From the NCBI GenBank assembly GCA_018398575.1, contig JAGTXZ010000005.1:1302001-1366000 (forward strand): a stretch of 64,000 nucleotides of DNA, given 5' to 3'. The notes under the pieces were generated by a model. That model ran no database searches. It saw only the letters and a program-made list of their open reading frames with translations, and was not told where the DNA came from. Position numbers and translations under genes: made by a program. The stretch comes from Ampelomyces quisqualis (taxonomy: Eukaryota > Ascomycota > Dothideomycetes > Pleosporales > Phaeosphaeriaceae). Positions 1 through 14,199 of the stretch are shown here, piece by piece (the stretch's first letter is position 1; every line of letters begins with the position of its first letter).

Positions 1-410
1 TAGGAAGTTGTTAATAATTATCTAATTAAACTTGTTCTTAATAACAAACTTAAGGACGCTGTTGCGTCTTATACAGATAGCTTGTACTATTATATTCTAT
101 ACTGTTATAGAAACAGTTACTTGTTCTATACTAGAGGTTACTAATAGCTCTTTAGCCTAGTTAGGTTTAATAAATTTAATTATAAGGAGTAGACCCTAAG
201 AGTAGATACTAGGAAATAAAGACGTAAATTTGTAACCTATCTTAATTACTACCTAGAAGGTTTTTATAGTTCTAAGGCAGTCTAGACTAGAGGGTTTAGG
301 CGCTCTAGTCTAGAATTGTTTTTAGTATTCTAGCCTAGAGGATTTTTAGCGTTTTAGTTTGGAACCTTTTTAGTGTTCTAGTTTAGTAAGCTAAGGTTTT
401 TCTGTAACTA
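1..410 (-). mobile_element. Gypsy leader/gag remnant cut by the window edge
   Basis: Identical to 21,119-21,528, which continues a gypsy element lying at 17,610-21,118 on the minus strand. It is also alignable by eye with 44,830-45,240, the 5' leader of another gypsy copy, sharing the block around the segment reading gaggttactaa. It ends at the TA that precedes the giant element at 411. No long terminal repeat could be delimited. Confidence 0.6.
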
Positions 411-554
411 CGTTAGGAAAAATCAAGATTTATCTAGTTAGCCTGGTTGCGGCAACCTGCGGCTGCCTGATAGTAATACTATCTACTAGACAATTCGCTA
501 AAGTTGCTCTACTTACTTCTAGTTGCTAGCAACCTAACAGCAACCTAACAGCAA

Positions 555-635
555 GTTGCCTGTGTTACCTATATTACCTGTGTTACTAGTATTGCTAGTG
601 TTACTAGTGTTACTAGTGTTGCTAGTGTTGCTAGA
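555..635. repeat. Subterminal short repeats, left end of giant element
   Basis: A run of 8-10-bp units of the form GTGTTACTA/GTGTTGCTA sits just inside the left terminus; the second copy is at 21,673-21,753. Related units with CG-rich spelling (GTGTCGCTAA) occur in the small elements at about 16,910-16,940. Related units also occur at the right ends near 17,570, 38,665 and 40,505. Such repeats are typical transposase-binding sites; that role is inferred. Confidence 0.5.
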
Positions 636-3600
636 TTTAATAGTTAAAGACTATTAAGTACTATAGCACTAGTAGAACTATATACTGTAGCTAGCTACTT
701 ATGTCTTTACACTCTTATAGTGTAGGCTAACTAAGCTAGTCCTTCTTGTCTAGTTATGTAGGCTTTTTAATTAAGTATAGTATAGTTAAATTACACTCCT
801 TTAAAAGGGGACTAGCCTAGACGCAGCTACCAGACTTAACGTTCTATAGGGCACAGGTTAGCAGGTACACAACACGCTCTATGTATAGATAGCTATAACT
901 ACTACTACTACTTGTAGAGTAGTAACTATCTTACTAGTTAGTTATGTTAGGATTATATACTATATCTACTAGTGCTGCACTATCTACTATAGTAGTCTAC
1001 ACTATTGCGTTATATTAAAGCTAACCTAACAGTATCTACGTGTTATACTAGCAAAAGCATATTAAGTTATTATAACATTTACTACGCCTACTATTTATAA
1101 CTACTTAATAACACTCTATTTCTTCTTTATACTATTATACTAACTTATTGCACTTATCTAGTTCTAGTTACTATTTCTCTTTAGTTAAGGTAATTACGTT
1201 AAGTATATTACCTTTAATTACAATATTATAGGCCTGCGTTAAAAATTCTTCTTATGCGTCTTCTACTATAATGCTCTAGCTACTTCTATAGTTCTTAAAC
1301 TACAGCTGTTTATCTACCTTATAAAGGTATTTTAGTGCAAGTTTATCTATATGTATGTACTCTTCTAGTAAAACATCTTTTACCTTACCTAATACTTTAC
1401 GCACACGTATATAGACAGTACTTTATACAAGTTATTATATATTGTATTACATTTAGACTTACTTACATTATTAGTGTCTTTATGTAAGACTTTTTCTCTC
1501 TCTCTAACGTCCTTCTCTATATTCTTTTCTATTAAGCAGTTTACCTTCTCCTTCTCTTTATTGTTATAATTGTCTATAAGCGCATTATAGTAATCTTGCT
1601 CCTCTTCTATATAGTTAGCTAGGATATTATCTATGTTATTATTATAGGTATTCTTTAGCACTAAAAGGTAAGCCTTGTTATTCTCTTATTAGTTTATGTG
1701 TACAGTAATATCCTGTTATATATTATCCTATATAAGAATCTATTAAATACCTCCTAAGTTCTTCTATTTTTTGCAAATAGTATTAAAGGAGTCTACTTTC
1801 TATTAGCTAATACTATGTATAGAACTTGTAACATACCTTCTACAGTGTGTCTATAGAAGAGTATAGTTTTCCTAGTGCTATTGTTATTAAATTCTCTTAT
1901 TACGTTAAATATAAATAAGCCTATTAGTACTACTATATTTGTACTTAGTTTATTAAACTTCTCTTAATTTCTAGTTATTGCAGCAATGCTCTATTTTCTG
2001 TTATTATAGAATAACTATGCTATTACTACTACAAGACTAGGGTTTAGAAATCTAGCAGATTTGGGCTATCTTTAGTTAGCTAGCATAGCTGTTTTAGAGG
2101 TATACTTGCGTTCTTTAGGTCTTATAGTAGGTAAACAAAGTCTTTAAGCAGTTTGCTAGGCTTAAGAACCTATCTATCTAGGTACTTTAATGTATAAGTA
2201 CTAGTAATTTCTAGTTATTCTTGCCTTATTATGTAGGTCTGCAAGTCGCTATATATATCTAGCATCTAAGCGCCTACTGTTAGCTACTATCGTTAGTAGG
2301 CTGCAATAGTACCTATATAGCAGGCAGCTTCTTTGTATAGTATTAAGCTAATATATAATTAAACTAACAATAGTAAAGTATTCTATACTTCTATCTAAGT
2401 ATCTAGCAGTATTTAGGCGTATATATGCCTACGTGTATTAAGCTATAGCGTTATTACTATACTGCATAGCGTCTTTCTATTATTAGTAAGTAGTTGCGTT
2501 ACTAGGATAACTCTTGCCTTCTCTAGTATAGTCTTATTTTCTAGTAACACACTTTCCTTTGCCTAACGTTTTTCTTTCTTCTATAGTAGTAACCTAAATA
2601 GGTCTACACTAGATAAGAAGAGTTGCAACTCTATAATAGTTAGAACTACTTATTTATATATAGCAAGGCATCTTCCTATAATATAATAGCCTTAAGTCTA
2701 ATAGTAGTTTTCTTTTAACTACTAACGTTTTCTATATATTAGTTCTATAGGTTTTTAGTTTGTGTTAGCTTATTATGCTTATACTACTACTGCGTCTAGA
2801 TTCTTTTTGTTAATAAGCAAGTAAAGCTGCAGATCTAAAAGTATATAGTATTTAATCTCTAGGCTATCTTATTAGGTAACTTTTTAGTTAGGCTAGTGTA
2901 GTAGTTAGTTGTATATCTGTTTTAACTCTAAAGTTAAGGCTTAAGAATAGTAGCGTTAGAGTCTAGACAGTTTTTAGTCTCTGCAGCGTCTTAGTTTTTA
3001 GTATATTAGTTCTAGAGTTACATCCTCTAGGAGGCTAACCTTTACACTATTATCTGTTAGTGCTTGTTTTAGCGCTTGTTTAGATAGAGACATAGTGTAC
3101 TGCTAATATTACTTAAATTTACTGCTTAGTACAGAGTATATAGAGCAAGCGCTTACTCTTTAAATATTAGAGAACTATTAGCAAGAGTAGCAGAAGTAAG
3201 CAATATGTGTAGCGTAACAGAGTTTTTACTTTGCAGGTATAAGTAGGGTTTTTGTAACATATATAGTCTAATATTACCTTAAATTCTACTAGAGTGTAGT
3301 AGTTAGGCTATTTAATTAGATAGCCTCTTGTCCTTAACTGCGTGCTAGCGTACACAATAGTTATCTACTATTAGCACAAATAGTAGTACGCACAATACAG
3401 GCAATTAGGTACTCTTCTATTCTTAACTAAATATTAGCGTACACAACAGTTATCTACTATTAGCATAAATAGTTGTACGCGTAATATAGGCGATTTAGTA
3501 GCTCTATACGCAGAAAACTATTTACCTAGTAAGTTGTTAGTACAGATTTAGTATGCTACTATACTAGTTATATTTATAGTTTAATTGTAAATAACGCCTA

Positions 3601-4199
3601 GTATATCTTTAATGCAACTGTCTCTTATAATGCGCTGTGCTAGCGTGCCTTTATAGATATCTATATTTATGCCTATCTATCTTCCTTCTTTATATAGTAA
3701 TATATACTATTGCATTTACTTTTAAAGCCTAATTAGTGCTCTAATATCTGCACAAATAAATTATAATTAAGGTTATTAATATACTTATCTATTACTAGCA
3801 GGTTATAGTATGCATATAACAGCTAGTTTGTCCTAATAAGAGTATGCTTGTTTCTAGTTGCGTTTAATACTAATATAGTTGTTATATTAGGTGTGATTTG
3901 TGTTATACTTAACTCTTTGTTAACTATTTCTATTATCTTTCTACGCAGGTTTCTATCTAGCAAAGCTTACTCCTAATTATTATTTAGTTTAGTTTTATTC
4001 TGTTATAAGCGCATTTGATAGGCTGCGTTATAGTTACATTAGACAGTAAAGTGTGTAATTGTCTAGATAAGGCAACTATTAGCTGTGTTCTATAGTAGTC
4101 TATTCTGTTATAATGCAATTGCTCTTGTAATTTACTATAAGTGTTCTTTTACTATAGTTGTCTATAGAGAACAGCCTAGTATCTTCTGCCTCTTTATCT
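636..4199 (-). other. Decayed DNA inside the giant element, no identifiable gene
   Basis: AT-rich sequence with stops in every frame. The longest open stretch is 1,389-1,661 on the minus strand, 90 codons beginning with GTG, rich in Lys, Glu and Asn and predicted helical. It looks like a surviving piece of a decayed protein rather than a gene. A pair of near-identical blocks of about 75 bp lies around 3,345-3,415 and 3,430-3,500. The second copy of the whole stretch is 21,754-25,317. I recognise no domain. Confidence 0.3.
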
Positions 4200-6900
4200 C
4201 TTATTTTACGTTAGAGTATATTAAGTTGTATTCTTCTGCTATTAGTTGCATTATATTATATATGCTGTCTTTTAACAATTATATCTAGTATTACTATAGT
4301 AGTGCTATTCTCCTGTCTGCACTAACTAGTAATTCTAGGTAACTATTGCAATATCTCTGTAATACTTACGTACGTAGATAAGAGTTGCTAGTATTACACA
4401 TTTGTAGTAGTATATAGTATGTAGTAAAGAGGTTGCGTTAGCAGCCTTACGCTACAGTCCTATGTTATAGCACTTGTTATGTTAGTAGGTTTGCGTTCTA
4501 TTAGGTATATTAAAGTAATAGTAGAGCTATTATTAGATATATAATTCTATTTACTATATCTAATGCTATATACTAGCTGTCTTGCTACATTTACTTCTGT
4601 TTATAATTCTACACTATACGTATCTAGTCTTAATTAAACATAAAAGAATACAGTCTATTATATTTATTCTAATTAATGTAATTATTTACAAAGTATAAAA
4701 CAAGAACCTTATTATTAAGTATAGGTAGATCCTTTAGTACTAGGTGCATAGGGCAAATAATAGTTGTTATGTTATATACCTTAAATGCTTGTAATATACG
4801 TTACTTAGTCTTTATACTATATATGTAGTGGTGCACACTTAGCATCTCTATTATATTATTAATTTAACTATTATTATTAAATACTATAACCTTACAGAAG
4901 GCACCTATATACTTATATTTCTTTCTATTCTTGTCTTAGTGTTTATTATTAATAAATGTAAGTATTAAGTGTACTTAAGCTATAGCTCTACTATTTGCAA
5001 CAGTCTAAGATAGTTGCGTATAGTCTTTATATTTAAACTCTTACACCTACACGTAATCTTTGCGCTATTTTCTAGTCTTATACTAGTTAGGCGCGTATTG
5101 CATAATGTCTTCTTTGTAATATTTAAAGTTATTATAGCGTTTACTTAATAGCCTTAAGCATTTTATAGAAGAGTGTATTTTTACATTTATCTTGTTTACC
5201 TAGTAAGAGTTAAAGTTTTATCTATCTTTATTATATAGAGTAATAAGGCAGCTAGTTACCTTCTAATAGTAGTATTAGACAAATACTATAGCAGTATATG
5301 TAAAGTCTAGCAACGTAATATATACAGTAACCTTACTAAGGGGCAGTATAATAGAATTTAGTAATATGCCTAGTATAGACTATCTAAGTTGTTTAAATAG
5401 TATTGCTATTAACACACTTATAGTAAAGGTATGCTTGCGCTAGTTAGCAGTAGTGCACTGTTAACTTTAGTCTATAACTGTCTTGTGTTTAAACGCTATA
5501 AGCGCAAGCTGTCTAGAGTTATAGAAGCAGATCTACGTAAGAAAATCTTTCTTATTTGTTATTAGATAGAATTGTTTTACTATTGTAATAAAGTAGGCCT
5601 TACTGTTTATTCTAGTGTATATACTATTAAGAGCTCTATATATATAGATATTGTTAATAATATAAGTTAGCGCGTGCTATTTAGAGTAGTTAAAATCCTT
5701 TTCTTCTCCTTGCGTCTATCTAAAAGGTTAAAACTCTTCTTTTAGAATATCTATTTGTTTAATAGCTAACAATATATACCCTAATATATTTTTATTATAA
5801 CTTTTATATTATAAGAGTACTAGCAGATTGCACGCAGCCTAGATAAAATGCAACACGTACAGTGCCTTAGTTACTAGTAGAAAAGATACTACTACTACAA
5901 ATTAGCAAATTACTACTTTTTGTTCTGCGCTAGTCTACTGTAACACTTTTGTAAAAGCCCTCTTGTTATTAAACTGTTTTAGTCTAGTGTTATACTTAAC
6001 CTAGCAAAACCTTTTATTTAACTAGGTACAGCTATTATCTTTTGCTACTAGAACTGCAGTACTATTCTAGCTCTTCTTTTATCTAAGGTATATATCTATT
6101 AGCATGTCTTCTATAAATTCTAATATCTTTATAACTAACCTCTTAAGTAGTAGATGCAATATATCTGTAGCTAATAACTTATATATATTAAAGTTGTAGT
6201 AATTTTAGCTAAAGCACTCTACTAGATAAACGTAATCCTTATATCTTTTATTAAGATAATAACTCTATTGCAAGCGTATATACTCTTCTGTTTACTATAG
6301 ATATTTGTTGCATAAGTTCTCTTGTTTGTCTAGTAGTACTGTGCATTAAGTATAGTATCTGTTTTTCTTTATACCTATTAGTAGCACTTGCTCTTTATAG
6401 TTAGCTAGAATTGTATAAATAGTTAGGTAACACTATTGCGTTTATTAGTTAGTACACTCTAGCTGTATACTGTATTTAGCAGCCTCTTTAAGTACTGCAG
6501 TTACTAGTTAGTATCTATCTTCTATAGTAACCCTCTGTTGTTAACGCTGTAGTTAGTACTTACGCAACAACAGTTTACTTATACAGTAATAATATACTTT
6601 ACTCTTTAGAATAGAATCTAGGAGCCTAGCTGTTAGGATAAATCTAGCTAGTAGTATCTTAGGTATTATTCTGCGTTGTTATGCCTTATAGTTAAGATTC
6701 CTAATAGTAATATATATTAGCTATACTACTACGTTACTAGATATTATAGATAACTATATTTTATCTACTACTAGTATAACTAGCACAAGAGTTATACTAT
6801 TTAGTAAGCGCTATTGTATTAACTACTACTAATCTTCTAAGTGTAGTTTATAATACACTCTTATAGGTTTGTTAGGCGTGCCTGTAAAAGAACAGCTAGG
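4200..6900 (-). pseudogene. Decayed long coding region, unidentified
   Basis: Read on the minus strand, a frame can be followed for hundreds of codons, with interruptions that are mostly TAG and TAA. These are the products expected from CAG, CAA and TGG after C-to-T or G-to-A mutation. One clear stretch near 6,870 starts GTPNKPIRVYYKLHLED, and another near 6,490 reads RVTIEDRY. I do not recognise the family. The continuous frame is the only evidence that it was a gene. An identical copy lies at 25,318-28,018. Confidence 0.35.
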
Positions 6901-8612
6901 TGTATAAACTATCTTGTTAGCAAATAGGTAATAACTAAGTATAAAGGCAATTTGTAACATAATATCCTAGTATATAAATATATGTTAGTTAGGTTAGAGG
7001 TTTAGTAACCTAGATGTAATTGCTACGTCCTCTTATATCTATACGTTATCTTATAGCCTAGATTAAATGTTTAATATAGCCTACTGCTACTAGCGCTCTA
7101 ATTAGAACTATAGCTATAAATATAGCTTGTATAGCTATGTGTTAGTAAAGAGGCTGTTAACGTTACCTAATGTGCATTTTATTCTTTGCAGCTACAATAT
7201 AAACGCTAGTGCAAGAAGAGAACTAAAGGGCTCTACTATATTATTCCTATTAGTGTTAGCACGTGTATGCTATTTAGCTACGTGTAGCCTACTACTTTGC
7301 GTCTGCTATTTCTAAACTAAAGAGTTTACTAGCGTGCTATCTACTTGCTATCTTAAACAGCTTGTCCTATTCTTGTATATATACTAATATTAGGCCTATT
7401 TACTCTATTACTTTATATTTAGCTAGAGTGTAGTTGCGTTTACATAAAGTGTTACTGTATAAAGCAGGTACTGTATTGTCTAGAGTAGTATCTATTGCGT
7501 TACAGCTATTAAGGCTATACTATTATATTATAGTATTAGGAGTTATAACTAGTGTATTGTTAGGTAGCAGGTAGCAACGCGTCTAGCATTAAGCACTGTA
7601 TTTAACAAGTTCTGCGTACGTCTTAGTGTAAAAGCTATATAGTATGTATATACAATCTATTACTAATTTGTTTATATATAACTCTATAGTTTAAATATAA
7701 GAAGACTAAGTATGCAAAAACAGTATTAATATTAGTTACGTAGTATTAAGGTAGTTACTAGCAGCATCTATTCTGTACTACACAGTCTATTGTCTATAGT
7801 AGTCTACTAAAGTCTACTATAGCTAACAGTTACTTAACCTGTGTATAGAACTATGCTAACAGTTGTAGGCGCAATAACTAATATTTTTCTTTCTTTTTAT
7901 ATTTCTTATTACTCTAACAACTGTTATGTTATTACACTAGAGCTTACTTATTAACAACTAGATTAGTTAGGCGATAACATAGCTTAATAAAGATTAATAT
8001 TAATAATAATCTTTACGCTAAAAAATATTAACACTCTAGAATAAATAAGTTACTGCGCGTTTAGAATATATATAGTAAAACCTAAACACTTAAAAAGGTA
8101 AGTATACTTGCAAGTAGACACGTACAAGGTTTAAAAGTATAAAAAAAATAGACTAGTAGCTCTAGCAGCCTAATATACAACCTGTACTAAGGTAGCTAGG
8201 CTTAGTACAGATAGAAGTAGGTAGAATAGTGTACTATATATACTATAGGTAAGACTAGTAACAGGTGTAGGCAATTACTTAACAGTAAGAAATAATAAGT
8301 ATAATTTATATACAGTGTTAACTAATGTTCTAAGTAGCTAGTATATTTAATCTTTTCTAGTTTTAAAATACCTGCAGATCTAATTTATATTCTTTCTCTA
8401 GCACAGTATAGAATAGTTGTCTACTAGAGACTACTGTTTTAACTTACTCTAATATGTAAATACAATAGGGGCTAAATAGTAATAAAGACTGTGAACAAAC
8501 TGCTATATATTAAACGCATCTACGTACTGCTTACTCTTAAACTATTAGTGCTAATAGAGTATATAATAGCCTTGCTAGCTAGCTACTCTCTGCCTTTTGC
8601 TATATATACGTT
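6901..8612. other. Decayed DNA, no identifiable gene
   Basis: AT-rich, strongly mutated stretch of the giant element; the copy is at 28,019-29,730. A 62-codon open stretch at 7,127-7,315 on the plus strand is ATG-less and has no recognisable features. I see no RNA gene or promoter. Confidence 0.3.
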
Positions 8613-8915
8613 TTCCTAACCTTAAAACTAGAGATAAATTTACCTATGTGTCTCTAGTCTTAGAGTTAAGGTAACAGTCTTTTGTTAAAATATATACAAA
8701 ACCTAGTATTATTTTTATCTATTATATACTTGCGCCTCCTTACACTTTCCTAACTTTAAAACTAAAGATAAATTTACTTATATGTCTCTAGTCTTAGAGT
8801 TAAAGTAACAGTCTTTTGTTAAAACATATATAGAACTTAGTATTATTTTTATCTATTATACACTTGCGCCTTCTTACACTTTCCTAACTTTAAAACTAAA
8901 GATAAATTTACCTAT
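8613..8915. repeat. 134-bp tandem repeat
   Basis: The motif TTCCTAAC begins at 8,613, 8,747 and 8,881, giving a 134-bp period for two full units and a partial third. Units differ by a few transitions. The second copy of the array is 29,731-30,033. Confidence 0.85.
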
Positions 8916-9206
8916 ATGCTTATGTTTATAGCTGCTTCTTAATATGTAACTTATACTCTTAATTTAATATTACTATCTTTATATATATATTCTTTGTAAG
9001 TTTAAAAGACTTAATTCTTTATTATATTTTTATTCTTACAAAACTAAAACTATACCTATTACGTCTATATGTTTATGTAGTTTAAAAATCTAGAACTAAG
9101 CTTTACTATGTTGTTAGCACTATACCTACGCTACTTCTTAGCCTACTAGTATAAAAGCAAATTTATGTCCTAAATAGACTCTTTAGTAACTATTTAGACG
9201 TTGTAG

Positions 9207-9520
9207 CTTAACTAAGATACTTTATAACGTGTTTAATAATAAGGATCTTTATAACAATAGCTATAATAGTATCCTAATGCGCATATTAACAACTTAGCCT
9301 AACTTAAGAGTACTATTATTACAATAACTTTATTATGTCCTGCAATACTATTACTTAACTAAGATACCTTATAGCGTGTTTAAAAGCAAGGATCTCTATA
9401 ACAACAGCTACAATAGCATTTTAATACGCATATTAACAACTTAGCTTAACTTAAGAGCGCTGTTATTGCAACAACTTTGTTATATCCTATAATACATATT
9501 AACAACTTAGCCTAACTTAA
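9207..9520. repeat. 147-bp tandem repeat
   Basis: CTTAACTAAGATAC occurs at 9,207 and 9,354, and GCATATTAAC at 9,281 and 9,428. This gives a 147-bp period, followed by a truncated third unit near 9,494. The second copy is 30,325-30,638. Confidence 0.8.
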
Positions 9521-10122
9521 GAACGCAATTCTTATACTGTTAGGTAACTAAAAGATATTAGAGATATAACTACAATTTACATGCTTTTGTCTATATATTA
9601 TTATAGGCAAAAATTAAAGATAACGTAGAGTTGCAGTTGTTTGTTAGGATATTTCTATTCTAGCACTCTTATTAGGCTCTTTAACAGTAAAGCCTACTTA
9701 AGCAGCTGTAACCTCTCTTATACTATATACAATGCATTTCTGTTAGACCCTATAAGTAGTAATCTAATGTCTAGATATTAAGATATCCTAACTACAACTT
9801 ATATAACATTAAGTCTCCTATTCTTACTAAGCTTTATTACAGCTTTAAGAACTTCTATTAACATAAAGAAGTTACGCGCATTAAACTTATTTATACTAAG
9901 ATGCTGCTAGCTAGTAACAAAAAGAATACTTACTACGCTAGTAGGCACAACTAAGACTTTAAAGGACACCTATATAAATTAAAACAATAGGCCTATATTT
10001 GTTTGTCTTAGAGACGCTTAGTAGAGAAGAATATACATAAGAGGTAACGCGTAATACTTTATAAATCTTATGCATAGTGTATAAGGCAGTAAACACTTTA
10101 AACGTATTAATCTCTATAATTA

Positions 10123-10410
10123 GGCTCTTCTAATAACTAGCAGCTATAGTTACGTTACACTATTAGCAACTATTCTTTACTAGAGAATACTACTAGTGCT
10201 GCACGTAACCTACTACTATAGTAGGCTCTTTTAACTACTAGTAGCTATAGTTGCGTTGCACTGTTAGTAACTATTATTTACTAGAAAATACTACTAGTAC
10301 TGCACGCAACCTACTACTGCAGCAAGCTCTTTTAATAACTAGTAGCTATAGTTACGTTGCACTATCTATAACTATTACTTACTAGAAAGTACTATTAGCG
10401 TTAATTGTAA
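10123..10410. repeat. 101-bp tandem repeat
   Basis: Three units of 101 bp, with starts near 10,124, 10,225 and 10,326, each containing ACTAG..AGCTATAGTT and TGCACG-type blocks. The units diverge by transitions. The second copy is 31,241-31,528. Confidence 0.85.
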
Positions 10411-10959
10411 GCTATTTACTATAATAGGCACTTAAAGCAACTAATTAGTGCTATAATAATACTAGCATAGGTTTAAGGCTAAGTTTAGATTTTATTTTAT
10501 ATTAAATGCTATAAGTAGCTACTAGAGTATTAGCATGCGCAAGTGTATTATCTTTACTATATTAGACAGTAGATTACTTATTGTAAATACATCTAGTTTC
10601 TACTGTTATTCTACTACTATAATATTAAGCCTATATTACCTAGTTTATAGATAGGTTAAGGTCTAACGCTTAACTAGCAATATAGTTATGCCTAGACTAT
10701 TATAAAACGTATTAAGGTTTGCAAACATAAGGCATTGTTTTTATATTTAACACTATAATAACTTACTATATAGGCTACTAGAGCCTTTTGCTGCTATATA
10801 CAACTAAATAATATAACTAATATTCTCTTAATAACGCAAAAACACCTAGACAGTAACAAAACTAAATACACTAGCTATAACTACGCGCATAATAGGTATC
10901 TGCAATAGAAAACTCTTAAGGCAGCTCTAAATAACTAGCCTATAGAGTTGCAGGCAGCC

Positions 10960-12205
10960 TGCGTTAATATTACTAACAACATAATTTGCAAAACTACACG
11001 TTAACTTTAGCAACAGCTACCTAAATACAATAGCTGCAAAATACTAGAGTTTAATAATAGATAGCTTACTATATATAAATAATAACACAGCGTATAGTTA
11101 TATAAACAGTTTGCAAAAACAGTAGGTAACTATAGTAGTATAACAGTTAAGGACACTAAGCTTATAATAGAAGAGATTTGCAACATAGTAAGTAGATACG
11201 CGCCTAAGAATTTATATAATATAGACAAGGCTAGTATATACTAGAAACACTTGCCCTAATATACGTTAGCAGACAATCTAAAAGCTAGACCTAGACTAAA
11301 TAGAGAGTATATAACTAGTGTACTATATATAAATATAGATAGCTTAGACTAAGTGCTTCTATAGTTTATAGAATTCTTAAACTATATAACTTGTATAGAT
11401 AGTAAGAAAAACCTAAACATCTATAGTCTTAGTTGTGTCTATTAAGATAATGATTCTACTTAGATAGACACTAATATTATACTAGAATAGCTAAAATAGT
11501 TTAATAACTGCATAAATAGATAAGTATTATTACTAATTAACAGGTTCCTGCCTTACAAACACGCAGTAGCTAAGCTTTAGATAAGCTACTAATTACTGTA
11601 GAACGTTTAGTATATACAGTATTAATATACTATAGGCTTATTATAGCAATAGAGGTTATAATGCTTACTAATACAATAGAGTTATATTTCTGCCTGCAAG
11701 TAGTACAACATTATACTAACTAATAGACTAAAGTATTACCTGCGCATAGAAGGCTAAAGTCTACGCCTATTTTCTACACTTTGTAGTAAAGAAAAGTATA
11801 ATAGGCAAATATCCTACTAAGACAATAGATATTATCTACGCTATTTACTAAGAGTGTTACGCGTAGTATAATAAGATAAGAGCTAAGACTATATATAGTA
11901 GCTAGTAGATCTTAACATATCTAAACATATACTACAACCTATAGCTATATATAGCTAACTTCTAAAAGACTTACTATAAGCTTAATAATTTAGTTAACTA
12001 GCTTGAAGACATGCGCGTTGTTAATAGTATAGACGTTAAGAGCTTTATTAAGTTACTTAAAGAGCGCAATCCTAACTATAAAGATCTAGCCTACCTCTTA
12101 GACTACCTTATTGCAATATATAGCCAAAATAAGATAGAGAAGAACTATAAAGTACTATTGCTCCTTAGACTATTACACTGCAAAGTTACAGACATAATAG
12201 ATTAA
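10960..12205 (+). pseudogene. Pogo/Fot1-like (CENP-B/DDE-1) transposase remnant
   Basis: The plus-strand frame shows NIDKASIY at about 11,218, which matches the NMDE/NxDET..W block holding the first catalytic Asp of pogo-type transposases. Further on, LLLINRF at about 11,527 corresponds to LLLMDNF with the second catalytic Asp changed to Asn, a G-to-A effect. Upstream, a segment VKDTKLIIEEICNIVSRY fits the helical block preceding the catalytic domain. Many TAG/TAA stops interrupt the frame. A 64-codon open stretch beginning with ATG (12,011-12,205) lies at the end, but I do not recognise it. TA target preference of this family agrees with the TA flanks of the giant element. The assignment rests on short motifs. 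Confidence 0.45.
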
Positions 12206-13358
12206 CTGCAGGTGTATATAGGTTAGTAAGAGTTTACTACAAATAATAGGCAATATATTAATAAGCTAGGAGTACTGTAATAGGCAACTATAAAATGGAT
12301 AGCTATAGAGCTGCAAGACAGACGCTAAAAAGATATATACAACTAGGTAGTAAGACTACGCTAATGCAAACACAAGAATACTATATACCTAAAATAAGAT
12401 AACGCTAGGCTGTTTACAAGCGTAAAAACTAAGAGTAATGTTATAGTATAGTTATAGTTAGAAAAGCGTAATAATACTATACTTAACTAGAACAAGAATA
12501 GCTATTGCACAAATTATCCTATAGGGCCTATAATCTCTAGTATTTTAGCTAGCGCATTAACTAAAATAATTAGACAATATTAGCCTAGTAAACACTAAAA
12601 TTAAGAATAATTACTTAGCACTAACTATATTAGGCTAAAGACTAGATTAATAATTTAAAGCTGTAGCACACAATCTATACAACTAAAAGAGCAGGGTTAT
12701 TAAGAAATTATATACGTATAGTAACATCTAGGCAGGACAGCAGCGTAGGAAGTTAAGCACCCTAGCATACTAGCACTAAGCAGAGACACTATACTACAAG
12801 ACATGTTAATAAGAGACAAGGCTATTATATAAGAATACAAGACAATAGATAATAATAGTATTCTTTATAAGATACTGCGTACTGCACAATTTGCAACATT
12901 AGTTACTAATACTAAGAGAGAATACTTAAACATAGGAATACTACTATATTAATAGCAAACTTAGCATTAAAAAGAGGAAACTAATCTTCTTATAAACAAA
13001 TCTATAGAATATAGAGCAGAATTATCTAGTTAAAAACACAAACGTCTTAAACTAACATTAAGATATATAACAGAAGCAGGCTGCTATATACTTTCTTACT
13101 AGCTATAAGCTACGTGCACTATAGAGATCTATTAACTACTATCTACGCTAATAGCACACAGTCTAAAGCGTTAGATATACTAACAGACAATATAGAATTA
13201 TAATAGAATAACATAGTGCAAAAGAATAAAAGGTAATAGACAGCTTCTCTTGCTAATAGGACTACAGACGCATAAAAAACTTCTCTATAATTCTACGTAA
13301 ACTGCTAGACGCTAGTATACAACTTAAATATTCTAACGCAGCCTTATTGTGTAACTTA

Positions 13359-13700
13359 TCTACTACAATAGTACTAGTAAGTTTAGCTAAGTTTACCTGC
13401 TAGACTAAAGAAAGTACTACTAATATAATATACAAGAGGTAAGTTGCCTACATTATAATGTAAAAACATAGAAGGTAAGAATTTTGCTTAGTGCTACATA
13501 GTATCCTATAGTACTATATAGTAGACCTATCTACTATAATAGTACTAGTAGGTTTAGCTAAGTTTACTTACTAGACTAAAGAAAGTACTACTAACATAAT
13601 ATATAAAAGGTAAGTTGCCTACACTATAATATAAAAACTTAGAAGGTAAGAAATTTGCTTAGTACTATATAGTGTCTTACAGTACTATATAGTGCTGCAC
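13359..13700. repeat. 171-bp tandem repeat
   Basis: The block TCTACTA.AATAGTACTAG starts at 13,359 and again at 13,530, a 171-bp period with two units. Each unit ends in repeats of the form AGTACTATATAGTG. The second copy is 34,477-34,818. Confidence 0.85.
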
Positions 13701-14199
13701 TAAGAATAACACACAGTAAGAGGCACTTCTCTAGAATACACTTTTACTTACTTTAAAGATATAATATAACGTATTAGCGCTAGGTAAGAGGCTATATAAT
13801 GCTAGGACAAAACTCTGCTTACTTTTACTTGCACCTATAATTTAACTTACTACTATAACTATATAATACTGCGTTACTACTATAAATATACTATAACTAC
13901 ATAATAATAACAATAGTACTACAACACAAAGATATGTAATTTTCTATATTACGTTTACTACACTACGCTATATATTACAACACTATTACAAGTAAGTATA
14001 TAACACAAGCACACTTATACACACTAACTAAGCTGTAGCTATTCTACTGTTCTTACACTTACCTGCACTATTCTTAACTATTACACGTAATATATTATAT
14101 AATGCGCGCGTTATAGAATTGCAACAATAAGTATAAGTAGTAGCTACCTTAATTAAATAAATAGTACATAAGTAATGCAAAGACAATAACTACTAATAA

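Noticed and set aside
4085..7315. Short open frames at 4,085-4,288 and 7,127-7,315 (and their second copies) as genes
   Set aside because: They lack an ATG, are Tyr/Leu-rich chance survivals in stop-ridden DNA and have no features.
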